Origin: Parelaphostrongylus tenuis
Lineage: Eukaryota; Nematoda; Chromadorea; Rhabditida; Metastrongylidae
Assembly: GCA_019055375.1 (NCBI GenBank)
Contig: JAHQIW010000206.1
Location: 186,001-250,000 of the forward strand
DNA length: 64,000 bases
Direction of reading: 5' to 3'
The notes beneath the pieces are model-generated. The model searched no databases. It saw nothing but the letters and a program-made list of their open reading frames with translations, and was not told where the DNA came from. Position numbers and translations under genes: made by a program. Shown one piece after another: positions 1-9,621 of the stretch (the first letter of the stretch is position 1; every line of letters starts with the position of its first letter).

Positions 1-560
1 ATGACTGCGGCCCATGATTTTTGCTACTATGAACTTCTGCTGACCCTTCTTGAAAAGTTGGCGTCGATTATAGCGATTGTGGAGTGATTCGGCCGTGAAT
101 ATTCTCTCAACAGTAAAAAGCACCTACAACAAACGAGCAACAATCACCAAGCGAATCAATCGACGATCCTTTGGAAGTCGTTTTTCTTTCATCTTTTTGT
201 CTTAGAGAGTGAACACGAGCGATCTTGTGACTGCGCAGCTTCAGCTTATCTTTGACAATGTTTCGGATGCTTTGCTCGCTAATTCCGAGATTCCCGAGCT
301 ATTTTGCGTATTGAACTCTCCGGATATCATTAAATTTGACGGCGGATCTTTTGTTTTTCGGAGTAGACGAAGTTCTACGACCTTTTCAAAGACGGTCCTC
401 AATCCTCCAATCTTTCTGAAACGTTTTACGGCTCTGTTTCTTGCTCGTTTGAAACCAGTCGATTTTGACAATGTCGACCATTTTTATTCCCGTCTTGTTC
501 GACTCAGCTACTGTGATAGGTGGTTTTCTACGATCCATTACTTGAGCACAACTGAAAACA
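1..560 (-). pseudogene. Tc1/mariner-type transposase remnant, cut by the window edge
   Basis: Read on the minus strand, broken frames give pieces typical of a mariner-family transposase: a helix-turn-helix-like stretch (RNRAVKRFRKIGGL) near 440-400, an IRNIVKDKLKLRSHK-like segment near 250, and a VLFTVERIFTAESLHN stretch followed by NRRQLFKKGQ near 110-30. The last two resemble the region around the second catalytic acidic residue and the residues after it in mariner transposases. The frames shift several times and contain stops, so the copy is dead. The C-terminal part would lie left of the window. Assigning a subfamily needs a protein search. Confidence 0.6.
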
Positions 561-695
561 GACCAATAAATAAAATAGATTCCATACCAAAGTTGAGCAG
601 AGTTCAATGAAATTACCAGCGTATTCGAAAAAAAAAGTTATATCAAGGTCAAGACTGGCAAAACTCAAAATTATCATAGCTTTCTGCGCATTCTG

Positions 696-1075
696 TATAT
701 GTACAAGCAATGCACGTATATGCATGCATATGTATATATCTACATCATACGTGAGCGGTCGGCTGATTTTCTTCCTACCTCTGCTTTTGATTGCGGCCTA
801 ACACCGTCTCCGAAGAAGTAGTAGAGAGCCAGGCCGAAAATCCGTCGCCAAAACCCATTCCTTGGAAACGACACCATGAAGACCTGGAAGAGCCTTTGCA
901 AGCTTACGTCAGGAAACCATGGAGAATCATAAGCACGACCAGTAATATACCATTTGGAATATGTTCTGAGGTCGGCATCACTAGTGAAGACGGACCATCT
1001 AAGTATCTAAGTCGATACATGTACGTGTATGTATGCATATCATATGTATGTACATGTATATATAGAGATATATAT
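696..1075. repeat. Alternating purine-pyrimidine (TA/CA/TG) tracts
   Basis: Two runs of TATATG/TACATG-type dinucleotide sequence, at about 696-760 and 1012-1075, flank the coding-like segment at 791-1010. They are ordinary microsatellite-like sequence. Confidence 0.6.
791..1010 (+). pseudogene. Unidentified coding-like segment with homologous remnants at 20.1-20.5 and 23.0 kb
   Basis: An open plus-strand frame reads as ordinary protein (NTVSEEVVESQAENPSPKP, then WKRHHEDLEEPLQAYV, then SEDGPSKYLS) before running into dinucleotide repeat. The end matches a segment near 20440-20495 (TSEDVPSKYLS followed by a GTAAGT donor) and a shorter relative at 20132-20222 and 23009-23100. No clear splice acceptor lies upstream, because the expected AG position reads GCGG. 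It may be an exon of a mobile or duplicated gene whose acceptor has decayed. I do not recognise the protein. Confidence 0.35.
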
Positions 1076-1149
1076 GGGTCAATCAGCAATTTTGTGGGTT
1101 TTTTTTTCAATTTTAGACATTTCAAGAGATTATTAAATAATATAAGATG

Positions 1150-2070
1150 AATTAAGTCGAATCGAATGGAAATGGTGTAGTGGTTGAGTTTAGCAAATGT
1201 AAAAGAAACTACTACGGATTGGTAATGCCGAGTTTGAAGGAAAATCGGTGTTCGAATTATTTTCTGAAATTTTTTTTTGAACAACTGGTTTTGGAATAGT
1301 GGGTTTTGTGCGTCTTTATCGTGTAATTACAACGTACTATCTCTAATCTTCTCTCAGAAAACATCTCGAATTTGGCCTCGATTCGTATTTTGTTTCATGG
1401 TTGTAGAAGTAAAAGCTTAAATCAGAAAATGAACATATTTGGTGTAACTTGTTAAGCACTTCAGTTGAAACAATACAGCGATGTCATTAGAAAATTTCCA
1501 TCTTTCTTATGAGACACGTGAGAATGGAATTACTATGATGTATCGCTTATTACTTTTAATCTTTTTGCATAGATCTGTGTTATAAAAATTCACTATGACC
1601 ATTCGAGCATTCACTTTGTGAAAAAGAGATCTTTTGAGAATTTTGATCTCCATGAGCAATTCCCTTATTATCATTACTGAGAGGAAGAAGCCCTACTCGG
1701 AGGTGTAACGGATTTTCAGTGTACCCTGCCAGTATAGATATGAGGTAGTTTTCTTTTCTGAGGAACTGTAGACTCTTTTGACTACTGCCGCGAAACTGCA
1801 AAAAATATGCTTCTGATTATCTTTGGAACACCTGAGTGTCGGCTAACAAGTCGATCGATAAGCATCTTTAGATGGAATATAATATTCCATGCAAATAACC
1901 ATATGCTCATGGCCTTTTTGATCAGTTGTGTTGTACCAGACATCGTGCTCAAGGACATTGCCAGAAACAAACCTATGGCGGCGTCTCAGATGTACTTAGC
2001 AACCTACAATCAAAGTTCCCAAAGGTAATGTTTGAGGCGAACGCAAGGCGACATCTCGGGTACACCTAGC
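1150..2070. other. No gene seen
   Basis: AT-rich sequence with short open frames only on both strands. A degenerate tRNA-like A-box/B-box pair lies near 1170-1260 (GGTGTAGTGGTT and GGTGTTCGAATTA) but no cloverleaf forms. Confidence 0.5.
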
Positions 2071-2178
2071 GACCTTCTAGTAGTGGCTACGGATCCGATT
2101 GAAAGCGACCCACTATTACTGGCTACGGATCCGATTGAAAGCGACCTGCTAGTACTGGCTAATGATCCGGTCGAAACT
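2071..2178. repeat. Three-copy tandem repeat, 36-bp unit
   Basis: Three consecutive 36-bp units start at 2071, 2107 and 2143. The first two share GGCTACGGATCCGATTGAAAGC-like sequence and the third has drifted (AATGATCCGGTCGAAACT at its end). No function is evident. Confidence 0.85.
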
Positions 2179-2289
2179 TACTCTCTCAACGTCATTTTGT
2201 CGACTATATAACCACCTTATAAGCAATTGCACCTATCTCTGTATCCTCCCATTCCGTACCATAACCGTGATTTATCAGAGCAGTTTTAA

Positions 2290-2950
2290 ATGAAGTCGTA
2301 CTAATAATTTATTTATTTCGTACATCCGTTGTCACAATTTACTGTGCGGATTCCTGTGCTTCTTGCATTCGAATCGTCTCCTTGCATTCATCGTCCACAA
2401 AGCTCTTCGAACATTTCACGTGTTGCTTAACTGTTGTTTGAGAATTTCTTCCTATGAATGTTGTAGGGCGCTGGTCACGCCGATCCTCCTAACCTTCCCT
2501 TAGGTAGGCGGCTAAGGCAATCCTTGGCGATCTCTTGGCTTTATAAAAGGTTGCTGAAGGATGGGGCAATCAAATCACCGTATTGCTTATCACCTCGCTT
2601 TATGATACTTTGCAACACTAACCTCTGCGCTGTCCCGCTCTAACGAAGTTTTATACCACTGAACTTTATATGCATCACATAACGGACGATGCGTCCAAGT
2701 TGAATCTTTTCGTGCGGCATCTCTTGTTCGAAAGGCTGGTCCAAAGTTATTCATTTCTTGTTCAAAAAGTAGTTGATTATGGAGAATTTTATTGTATCAT
2801 CGTAGGTCCTGTCATGGTTGGAGAAATTCTTTTGTAGCAGCGAAGTTCACTTACGACATATCAAATGGCTGAAAGCATCTCTATATCGGCAATTGATTGC
2901 AAATCTTTATTTGATCAGAATTAATGGCGAGAAGGATTCATCTTGTTGTC
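2290..2950. repeat. Decayed dispersed repeat, related to 7935-8600
   Basis: The stretch from about 2310 to 2560 and the one from 7950 to 8170 share a diverged order of motifs: TGTGGATTCC-like, CTTCTTGCA, TTCGAA...CTTCACATCTTGC-like, and a TGAATG(T/C)(T/C)GTAG block. On the minus strand a short frame is open in each copy (for example VKQHVKCSKSFVDDEC at 2430-2380), suggesting a once-coding mobile element. The family was not identified. Confidence 0.4.
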
Positions 2951-3004
2951 TATAGGGGGAATAAAGTAATAACAATGCTACTCACACCAGAATCAAGTTA
3001 AACC

Positions 3005-3115
3005 CATTAACCTCTTTGGAACCGTGGACCACCCGCTGCGTCCCTAACCTCCAGCGTGTTGTGTCTAACAATGGCGTCTAATTCCCAGCATGCTGCGTCG
3101 AGCAATGAACATTGA
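3005..3115. repeat. MITE-like fragment, AACC(T)CTTTGGGACC family
   Basis: It begins CATTAACCTCTTTGGAACC and runs parallel to 32530-32690 (both have a CCCAGCATGC block and TCTAACAATGGCG-like sequence). The start resembles the terminus of the TTAA-flanked elements at 31139 and 46561. Confidence 0.5.
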
Positions 3116-3245
3116 AAACGAGCACAGTATTTGAAAACTCTCTATGCGAGAAATAAACTGTAACGGAACTCTCCGCTATGTCACTTATACAAGAGTTGCA
3201 TCAAACAACACAGAAGGTGATGTTTTGTTTCAACTCCAAAAGAGT

Positions 3246-3318
3246 TGCCCCGAACCAGGATCGAACTGGTGACCTTTAGATCTTCAGTCTAACGCTCTCC
3301 CAACTGAGCTATCGAGGC
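3246..3318 (-). tRNA. tRNA-Phe (GAA), intact copy
   Basis: On the minus strand the sequence starts GCCTCGATAGCTCAGTTGGG. It folds into a normal cloverleaf with a 7-bp acceptor stem (GCCTCGA with TCGGGGC), A box TAGCTCAGTTGG, anticodon loop CTGAAGA with anticodon GAA, and B box GGTTCGATCC in the opposite-strand sense. The discriminator base is A. It delivers phenylalanine at UUC/UUU codons. This is the first of three clustered copies. Confidence 0.95.
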
Positions 3319-3452
3319 ACCCACCAGCCGATTCTGGGAGCGCCAAACTTATCATTATAGCTCCGGTTATCAGTAGGATCAATGGAGTTTAGCTTTTGAA
3401 ACGCTTTTAAAACCACACACAAAGTGGTGCGTGTTTTGGCAGCAAAAGAAGC

Positions 3453-3524
3453 TGCCCGAACCAGGATCGAACTGGTGACCTTTAGATCTTCAGTCTAACG
3501 CTCTCCCAACTGAGCTATCGAGGC
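3453..3524 (-). tRNA. tRNA-Phe (GAA)-like copy with damaged acceptor stem
   Basis: Identical to the intact copy across the D, anticodon and T arms (anticodon GAA), but one base of the G run in the 3' acceptor strand is missing (plus strand CTGCCCGAACC instead of TTGCCCCGAACC). As a result, stem positions 1 and 2 no longer pair. It is probably a pseudogene or poorly charged. Confidence 0.8.
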
Positions 3525-3663
3525 ACCTGCAGCCGTAGGTAGCTTGAAGCAACAAACCCATCATCATATCTCCGGTTATCAGTAGGATCAATGGAGTTCA
3601 GCTTTTGAAACGCTTTTAAAAACCACACACAAAGTGGTTGCGTGTTTTGGCAGCAAAAGAAGC

Positions 3664-3735
3664 TGCCCGAACCAGGATCGAACTGGTGACCTTTAGATCT
3701 TCAGTCTAACGCTCTCCCAACTGAGCTATCGAGGC
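3664..3735 (-). tRNA. tRNA-Phe (GAA)-like copy with the same acceptor defect
   Basis: It carries the same one-base deletion in the 3' acceptor strand as the neighbouring copy, so it was probably copied from it by the 211-bp tandem duplication. The anticodon arm and internal promoter boxes are intact. Confidence 0.8.
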
Positions 3736-3739
3736 CTCT

Positions 3740-4398
3740 ACCAGCACTCTTTTGAAGCAATGAATCCGTCAGAATCCGACGTTACTAGGTTTTATTTGAT
3801 TCGTATTACAGTTTTTCGTACTGTGTGGATTCCATCTTTCCTAAAATCCAATCCGTATCGATTTGTCTTCTTCATGAACGTCTGTACTGCTCGAGCACGT
3901 CTCCTTATAATCTCGAGTATAGCCTGGCTGTGGCGTTCCATAGGGCGTTCGTTGTTGTCTGTGGGGCAGTGTTGGGGGTTGGTGATCATCCCCGCGCCGC
4001 GCTGCAGCGATCATCACAACCACTCCGCTATCGATCCTTACCGCGGCCCTCTATCACTCTCCCGACGGAGGCGATTTTGACTGGCTAGTGAACGGGGAGT
4101 GCTTTCAAAGAGCAAATGCCAGCGCGCACTCTAATGGCAGTGTGGTAGTTTTCTAATAAAAGTTTAATTTTTATTGCCACTGAAGAGAGAAAAATCGTCA
4201 GTAAATTGTAGAATATGATAGAAGAGACCTCAATAATGTTTTGGGTATAAAAAACAACTCCAGTAATTTCTCCAAAACCCCGCATTTTTGAAAGGGAACA
4301 ATCAAATGCTCACAAAAAAGTCATATTTTAGAATGTTATTGAGCATCCTCGATCCAACTTACTTATACTTATTTATATTTGAATCATATTTACTAACA
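3740..4398. other. No gene seen
   Basis: Several short frames overlap on both strands in a moderately GC-rich stretch (3880-4080), but none shows a domain, conserved splice signals or a matching partner exon. Confidence 0.5.
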
Positions 4399-4701
4399 GA
4401 GCGCATGTGGCGCAGTGGTTAGAGGTGCCATGCGTTGCACACGAGGTCCCTGGTTCGATCTCGCTGCTCATGGCTCACCAAGCCATCCATCCCTCCGGGG
4501 GTCGATAAATTGGTACCAGGCAGGTCTCAGACTTGTCTGGGAGGATAAGCAGCACTGACTCGGTTCAGCGGCAGGCCACCGCGAGTCATTGTAAAGGCCA
4601 GATGTGCATTCAATTACCTCAAACGGAGTTAAAAATTGAAGTCGAATGCATGGCGCATCCCTCAGGGATTGATCAACGCCGAGAGCTTTATCCTTTATCC
4701 T
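4399..4701 (+). mobile_element. tRNA-derived SINE, full length with 12-bp TSD
   Basis: The head is tRNA-like: A box TGGCGCAGTGGTTAGAGG and B box GGTTCGATCTC. A non-tRNA body follows (GGCTCACCAAGCCATCC, GGTACCAGGCAGGTCTC) and a CTTTATCCTTTATCC tail closes it. A 12-bp direct repeat (TATTTACTAACA) lies immediately on both sides, at 4387-4398 and 4702-4713, which marks retrotransposition. This is the reference copy for the family in the window. Confidence 0.92.
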
Positions 4702-4713
4702 TATTTACTAACA

Positions 4714-5190
4714 TCATTATGTCAGCAGCCACATATGCTTATAAATTGCTCCAAAATTAAAAATCTTCAAAAAATCAGTTGCATTATCATTTTTTTACTT
4801 TGAAATAAATATTAAGTCGTGCACCTTTCTATTTTCATATATCGATTCTAATCAATGCTAGCGTGTTACGAAATTTTTTCAGAAACCAGGCTTAGTCCTA
4901 GAATTTCCACTTCTCAGGCTATCGAACAATCAAAAAAAAAAAATTACTAGAAAACGCTCTTTTGGGGAAAAAAGCGGAAAACACGATCACATTCTGCAGA
5001 CCGACTACATCCCGAATTCGTATTAAAAAGCAAAGATTTCCTCGGCAACCGGGCTTTCCTCGTACTCAAATTGCGATTATGGAAGGCAGTCCAGTATTGT
5101 TCTATTCTTTCGTTGCAATTATTTTTTTTTAAATCAAGATTCTACTCTCATAATCGATTGTTTCTTTTTTTTGAGACCTCGTTTAAATTG
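4714..5190. other. No gene seen
   Basis: AT-rich intergenic sequence with homopolymer A and T runs and no supported gene. Confidence 0.5.
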
Positions 5191-5194
5191 ATAC

Positions 5195-6140
5195 ATCATG
5201 GCAGCATATTTTGAGCCTTTTATGATGTGTCATGGCACTATACAGTGCAATACACGTGTTTCGGCCTTGCAGCCCTCTTCAATTGCATAATGCCTTTCGG
5301 AAGAGAACCGCCTTACATGAAGGAATCGTCGACGAACACGGTACACCTCGTGTAAAGTAGATATTCACTTCACCCACGGCTAACATATCACTGCATGCCA
5401 GTGACATGATCACCGCACATTACAGTAATTAACAGTCAACATATCACTACCGACAGTGCATCTGATTAACAATAATCAATCAGAATTCTTTTTCTAACCG
5501 CCACTTGCTGTGGTATGATACCCAATAATGTGGAGAGCTGTGCAATAACGTTTGCGTCAGCCGAGATTCGAACCCAGATCTCACTCTTTCCGAGAGCGTA
5601 TGCTAACCGTTGCACCACCGGCGCTCGTTTTGCACAACACTCTTTTTACGCTACAAGGCGCCCCGCCAGACCATCGACGGTTGGCTGTTGTCAGGTAACG
5701 CCTTGTAGCGTGAAAAGAGTGCTGTGCAAAACGAGCGTCGGTGGTGCTACGGTTAGCATACGCTCCCGGAAAGAGTGAGATTTGAGTTCGAATCCCAGTT
5801 GACGCAAATGTTTTTGCACAGCACTCCACATTATCGGGTATATTACATTGATTAGCGGTCGGTTGCTCAAGACTGGTATTTTGTTAATCACTGCAATGTC
5901 CCATGATTACTTCACTGGGCATGCAGTGATATGTTATCCGTGGATTGAGTGAATTTTCACTTTAAACTCGGTGTAACGTGTTCGTCGACGATTCCTTTAT
6001 GCAAGGCGGTTCTCCACTAAATGGGATTGGTTCAGACGAAAGGCACTGTGCAACTAACGAGGCTGAAAAGCCAAAACACATGTATTGCACTATATGAGTG
6101 CCATATCAAACCTCATGAAGGCTTATAATATGCTATCAAA
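5195..6140. mobile_element. Large foldback (inverted-repeat) element
   Basis: The left arm (about 5195-5480) contains CAGTGCAATACACGTGTTTC, AACCGCCTTACATGAAGGAA, GTCGACGAACACG and ATATCACTGCATGCC in that order. The right arm (about 5890-6140) carries the same blocks inverted and reversed in order (GGCATGCAGTGATAT, CGTGTTCGTCGAC, GCAAGGCGGTT, ACATGTATTGCAC). No transposase is encoded, so this is a non-autonomous foldback element. Related arms occur at 26524, 27200, 45790 and 55290. Confidence 0.85.
5510..5868. mobile_element. Foldback with two inverted tRNA-like arms, nested in the larger foldback
   Basis: Two tRNA-like units face each other around a short centre near 5670. The left one reads on the minus strand, the right one on the plus strand. 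Each has an acceptor-like pair (GCGCCGG/CTGACGC, GCGTCGG/TTGACGC), an A box (GGTGGTGCTACGGTTAGC), an anticodon-like loop TCGGAAA between CGCTC and GAGTG in the left arm, and a B box GTTCGAATCCC. The outer part (TGTGCAAAA...TAATGTGGAG and its complement) extends the palindrome. The arms resemble a class I tRNA with anticodon GGA. Confidence 0.8.
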
Positions 6141-6630
6141 ACTGCTGTATAATACCAAGAAATTATACGATGAACGTAATCTCAAAAATTTAGCTTGGTA
6201 CCGAAATCATTTTTCAAACTATTGATTAACTACGGAAATATTTTTAAAAAAGTCTCAAAAGTTTACTTACTGCTGGGATTTTTCGTAAGGATTGCATGTC
6301 TCGTTGGAAAATGCATTGTTTTAATGCATTACGTTGATTTCACTAAATACTGTCCTCAAAAAAGCTTCCTCAGTGATAGCCCACTTTTCAGTGTAGACAC
6401 TTTTTTCAAACCCTTGATAAGCCAGATTTGCATCGGGATGCCCACTAATTTTCGCAAGCCGTCCGTGACGTCGGAGACTAGGCACGGATCGCGGAAACTA
6501 TGGTTTCCGATGCGTGCCGTTCGGAAAGAGGTAGAACGATAAATAAGTCATATTTGAGGTGATTGATGGGATCAAGACGATTGGCCGTGTTTAATTACCT
6601 ACAAAAGAAAGTCCCTTGCGATAGCAAAAG
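6141..6630. other. No gene seen
   Basis: A 115-codon frame (6195-6542) is open on the plus strand but has no recognisable domain, and its codons follow the AT-rich base composition. I do not call it a gene. Confidence 0.45.
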
Positions 6631-6633
6631 GGT

Positions 6634-6706
6634 TGCCCCGAACCAGGATCGAACTGGTGACCTTTAGATCTTCAGTCTAACGCTCTCCCAACTGAGCTAC
6701 CGAGGC
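6634..6706 (-). tRNA. tRNA-Phe (GAA), isolated copy
   Basis: Same cloverleaf as the intact copy at 3246, with A to G at acceptor position 7 (GCCTCGG, a G-T pair with the 3' strand), which keeps the stem paired. The anticodon is GAA. It lies 2.9 kb from the cluster and lacks the duplicated flank, so it is a separate locus. Confidence 0.93.
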
Positions 6707-6772
6707 CGCTGGTCGTTTGATGTTAAAGCTGCCAATCACTCATGTATTGATGATCAGTGCGACCAGCGACTT

Positions 6773-6850
6773 TAACCCTTTGGGGACCACCGGTGATAGG
6801 TAAGCGGCGTGGCGCCGTCTATCACGCGGCAGTTGTTGCGATCGACCTTG
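6773..6850. repeat. Terminal fragment of a TTAA-type MITE
   Basis: TTTAACCCTTTGGGGACCAC matches the left end of the element at 31139. A matching right end was not found nearby. Confidence 0.5.
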
Positions 6851-7029
6851 CGACTGGAGCACATAATCTTCCCATGTAGTTTTGTAATGATATAGATGTT
6901 TTTGTGATTTCAAAGATTTTGCCAGCAGTAAAAGATGGAACAAAACGAAGAGATTCAGTAAGGCTACTTTTGGTTGAAACATGCCAACATAATTGACATA
7001 AACATTCTTATATGTACCGAGTATCAAGT

Positions 7030-7170
7030 CACTGCCGCTATCCCCTCAGACAAGTTTGGCAACAATTTACCGAACACGGCGGGATGGAGGGCTTGATGAG
7101 CCATGAGCGCGAGTTCGAACCATCGACCTTGTGGACGACGGATCTGAACTCGAACCACTCTGACACGTGT
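7030..7170 (-). mobile_element. Diverged SINE fragment
   Basis: GATGAGCCATGAGCGCGAGTTCGAACCATCGACC matches, on the minus strand, the tRNA-like head and following body of the SINE at 4399. The 3' part is missing. Confidence 0.6.
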
Positions 7171-7589
7171 GCTGTTGAGCAAGAAGTTTTTTTTTTTTGT
7201 TGTTGTTAACAAGACATGCTGTGAAGGTCCCCTCGCAAATTAGGTTCGCTACTATATTTCAACTTTTCTAGTCATTAAATGATTACTAATAGTCTAATGT
7301 AAATGCTCTGCTGAGAGAAGAAGGAGAGGAAATACGAGCAATTTCCACACAATGGGACTGCATTCCATTCAATTCATGAGGAATAGCGGAATTTTTCAGT
7401 AGCTGGGCAGGCTTCTCACTAGAAATACGTTTTCATGTGTCCCTCGAGTAATAATCTATCTAAAGTAATCTATAATTCCACCATATAATACGAAAAACTC
7501 GGCTGTAAAGTTGAAAATGAACTGCGATTGTAACACTTTACCTTCTGAAATGAAATTGTTTCTATTCAACCGCTTTTTTTGCGGTGGTA

Positions 7590-7865
7590 TGTTGTTATAA
7601 ATGTATACCCGTTGATGTAGAAAGATGTGCAAAACTTTAGCGCCAGGCGGGACTAGAACCCGCACCTCACTCTTTCCAAGAATGCTTGACGGCTGGCGGT
7701 TGACAGCGTAGAAAGAGCGATGTGCAAAATGGGCGTCAGTAGTGTAACGGATAAAGCACGCATTCGCGGAAAGAGTGAGATGCGGGTTCTAGTCCCAACT
7801 AGCGCTAAAGTTTTGCACATCACTTTACATCAACGGGTGTATATTCATAACTTTACCTTCTGTTG
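7590..7865. mobile_element. Foldback with two inverted tRNA-like arms
   Basis: The left arm reads on the minus strand (GGGACTAGAACCCGCACCTC) and the right arm on the plus strand (GGGCGTCAGTAGTGTAACGG and GAGATGCGGGTTCTAGTCCC). The outer flank (GATGTGCAAAACTTTAGCGC and its inverse) extends the palindrome, as in 5510-5868. Confidence 0.75.
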
Positions 7866-7875
7866 ATTACTGAAA

Positions 7876-7896
7876 CTTAGGCTTAGGCTCAGGCTC
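7876..7896. repeat. Interstitial telomere-like repeat (TTAGGC)n
   Basis: CTTAGGCTTAGGCTCAGGCTC holds three to four units of the nematode telomere repeat, slightly diverged. It is far from any chromosome end visible here. Confidence 0.7.
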
Positions 7897-7934
7897 AAAA
7901 ACTTGATAGGATCACAACTCTCCACTAGCGGTTT

Positions 7935-8600
7935 TTATCAATTCCCCGATGCTTAATCACATTTCCTTGTGTGGATCCCAGTACTTCTTGCACTGGATTC
8001 GTTTTCCGCCTAATCATCATCAACAACGATCCTCGAATACTTCACATCTTGCTTCGGCTGCTTCTTGAGGATGTCGTCTTCTGTGAATGCCGTAGAAGTT
8101 GGTCGAGACGATTCTCCTTGCAATCTTGAAGGGAACCGAGTTGAGGTGTTTCACTAAGGCCTTCGTTGATTGATGGCAAGTGTTAAGAGAGTGCATCGAA
8201 CTAGCGCCTTGGTTTTTAATACCCTACGTCACTAACAACCATGCTGTCCCACTGTCCTGCTGAAATTCAAACTTTTTCAATTCTGCATTCTCTTAATCTG
8301 TCCGTTATACTTGGTTACGTTACTGGCTGTTTCGCTATCTTGAGAGCCTGGAAGAGCCAGAGGTGACATACATTCAAACGCTTTCATAGCCCGAGTAGAT
8401 GGAACTTAATCCATAATTCTTTGGTCGTATAGTGAACAGAGTTTTCTAAGCGTTCAGCGTTTGGTTGTTTTATGGTCCTCCCGGTTATTATTGAGGATCA
8501 TGTCATCATCGTTATGAATGTGTTATGAACCTCTTCATTGATAACTTTATCATACGACTCACCAAGTGTTTCAGTTGATTACTACGTTAGGTTCTTTTCA
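7935..8600. repeat. Decayed dispersed repeat, partner of 2290-2950
   Basis: Shares the TGTGTGGATCCC...CTTCTTGCAC and CTTCACATCTTGC blocks with 2310-2560. No intact frame is present. Confidence 0.4.
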
Positions 8601-8639
8601 TAAGAGCGTTAGTAATCAATCGAAATCTCAAAACTCGGG

Positions 8640-9500
8640 GGACTGCTATATGTACTCATCACTGAATAGGCTCTTCTCATAGCCCTATAGCATTCAGGAT
8701 AAAATTATGTTTCACATCATCCGCGCGCTTCAATTTTTGTCACGCTTATAATTCGTTGGAAGCACGAAAAGCATATAATTGTGCAGAGGAAGTTTTCGAA
8801 TACCAAAGCCATTCGTTTTATCTCGAGATTTGTCCAAAGAGCAGAAAAGTCCCAAATTCAATAACAAAAATCTAACTCCACATCTGAGTCGCGCCTGCAT
8901 GGTCTATTGCTCGCACACAATCGATTCACAACCAACCCATACCCAATCGACAAGCAAATACGCGGCGTATGTGAAACTCAATCTCATTTTCCCTGCTACA
9001 CTGCAGTGAAACGTTCTTCTCAGATAGTGACCACAGCTTTGGAATTGTCGAGGCTTACGTTATCATTTGGCTACATGTGATTCAAAGAAAGAGCTTTGTC
9101 ATGCGAGAAATCGCGTGTGAAACACAAAGCTTTTTCTTCTTTTCACAGCGCTGTGAAAAGCGTTTCTAAAAAGCACATTTTTGAGGTCTGCGGGATTCAA
9201 GCTACTGAACGCTTATTAGCACTTTAAGGAACGAGTTTTTTTTTTTCTAGCGAAATATAAGCGCAACAATGATAAAAGTGGGGAGGACTGGGCGTGCGGC
9301 AGATAATTTTATTTATGGTGCTGTAGCGCTATAAAGAGGCCTTTTCAAAAAGCAAGAATGTAAAGCACTTCTCCGAGATTCAAGCTTTCAAATGGTTACG
9401 GAAACTCTTACGAAAATTTTTGTCCAGCTAAAACCTCTCATTCTTTATTTACTACGGTTAACAGAAAAGAACCCTGCCTCATTTTTTCTAAGTGCCTATC
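8640..9500. repeat. Dispersed AT-rich repeat family, copy A
   Basis: The order of motifs (TTCACATC..CGCGC, then TCG(C/T)TGGAAGC(A/T)CGAAAAGC, GAGGAAGT(T/C)TT, AATAACAAA, TCATTTTCCCTGCTACACTGCAG, GAGCTTTGTCATGCGAGAAA, and AAGAGGCCTTTTCAAAAA) recurs at 40200-40990 and 48170-48830 and, in pieces, around 24300-25680, 42360-43310, 47100-47520, 49400-49620, 50930-51540 and 53960-56160. No protein frame is conserved between copies. Confidence 0.6.
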
Positions 9501-9563
9501 TTCGGAAAAAAAAGAAAACAAGAGTGAAATAGTTCATGAAAGCACTAAGGTTGGCCTTTGCAG

Positions 9564-9621
9564 GGTTGACTTTGAGACGCCTCGTATTGTGGCACTCTCT
9601 GATACCTCATCAGAAGTCGAT
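9564..9621 (+). CDS. Zinc-finger gene, tentative upstream exon
   Basis: Follows acceptor CCTTTGCAG. The frame reads VDFETPRIVALSDTSSEVD and would end in phase 0 at a GTAGTA donor, matching the phase-0 start of the next exon. The donor is weak and a downstream in-frame stop limits alternatives. Confidence 0.4.

Larger units (their letters stand above)
3347..3735. repeat. Tandem duplication carrying tRNA-Phe copies, period about 211 bp
   Basis: The flank beginning CTCCGGTTATCAGTAGGATC and ending GTGTTTTGGCAGCAAAAGAA is present before both copy 2 and copy 3 of the tRNA, and the two tRNA copies lie 211 bp apart. The unit therefore contains about 140 bp of flank plus the tRNA. Confidence 0.9.

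Noticed and set aside
209..610. 133-codon plus-strand frame at the left edge
   Set aside because: It is the reverse strand of the mariner transposase remnant, whose minus-strand motifs are recognisable.
5515..5829. Overlapping plus and minus frames giving nearly the same protein
   Set aside because: They are two reads of the arms of the tRNA-like palindrome, not genes.
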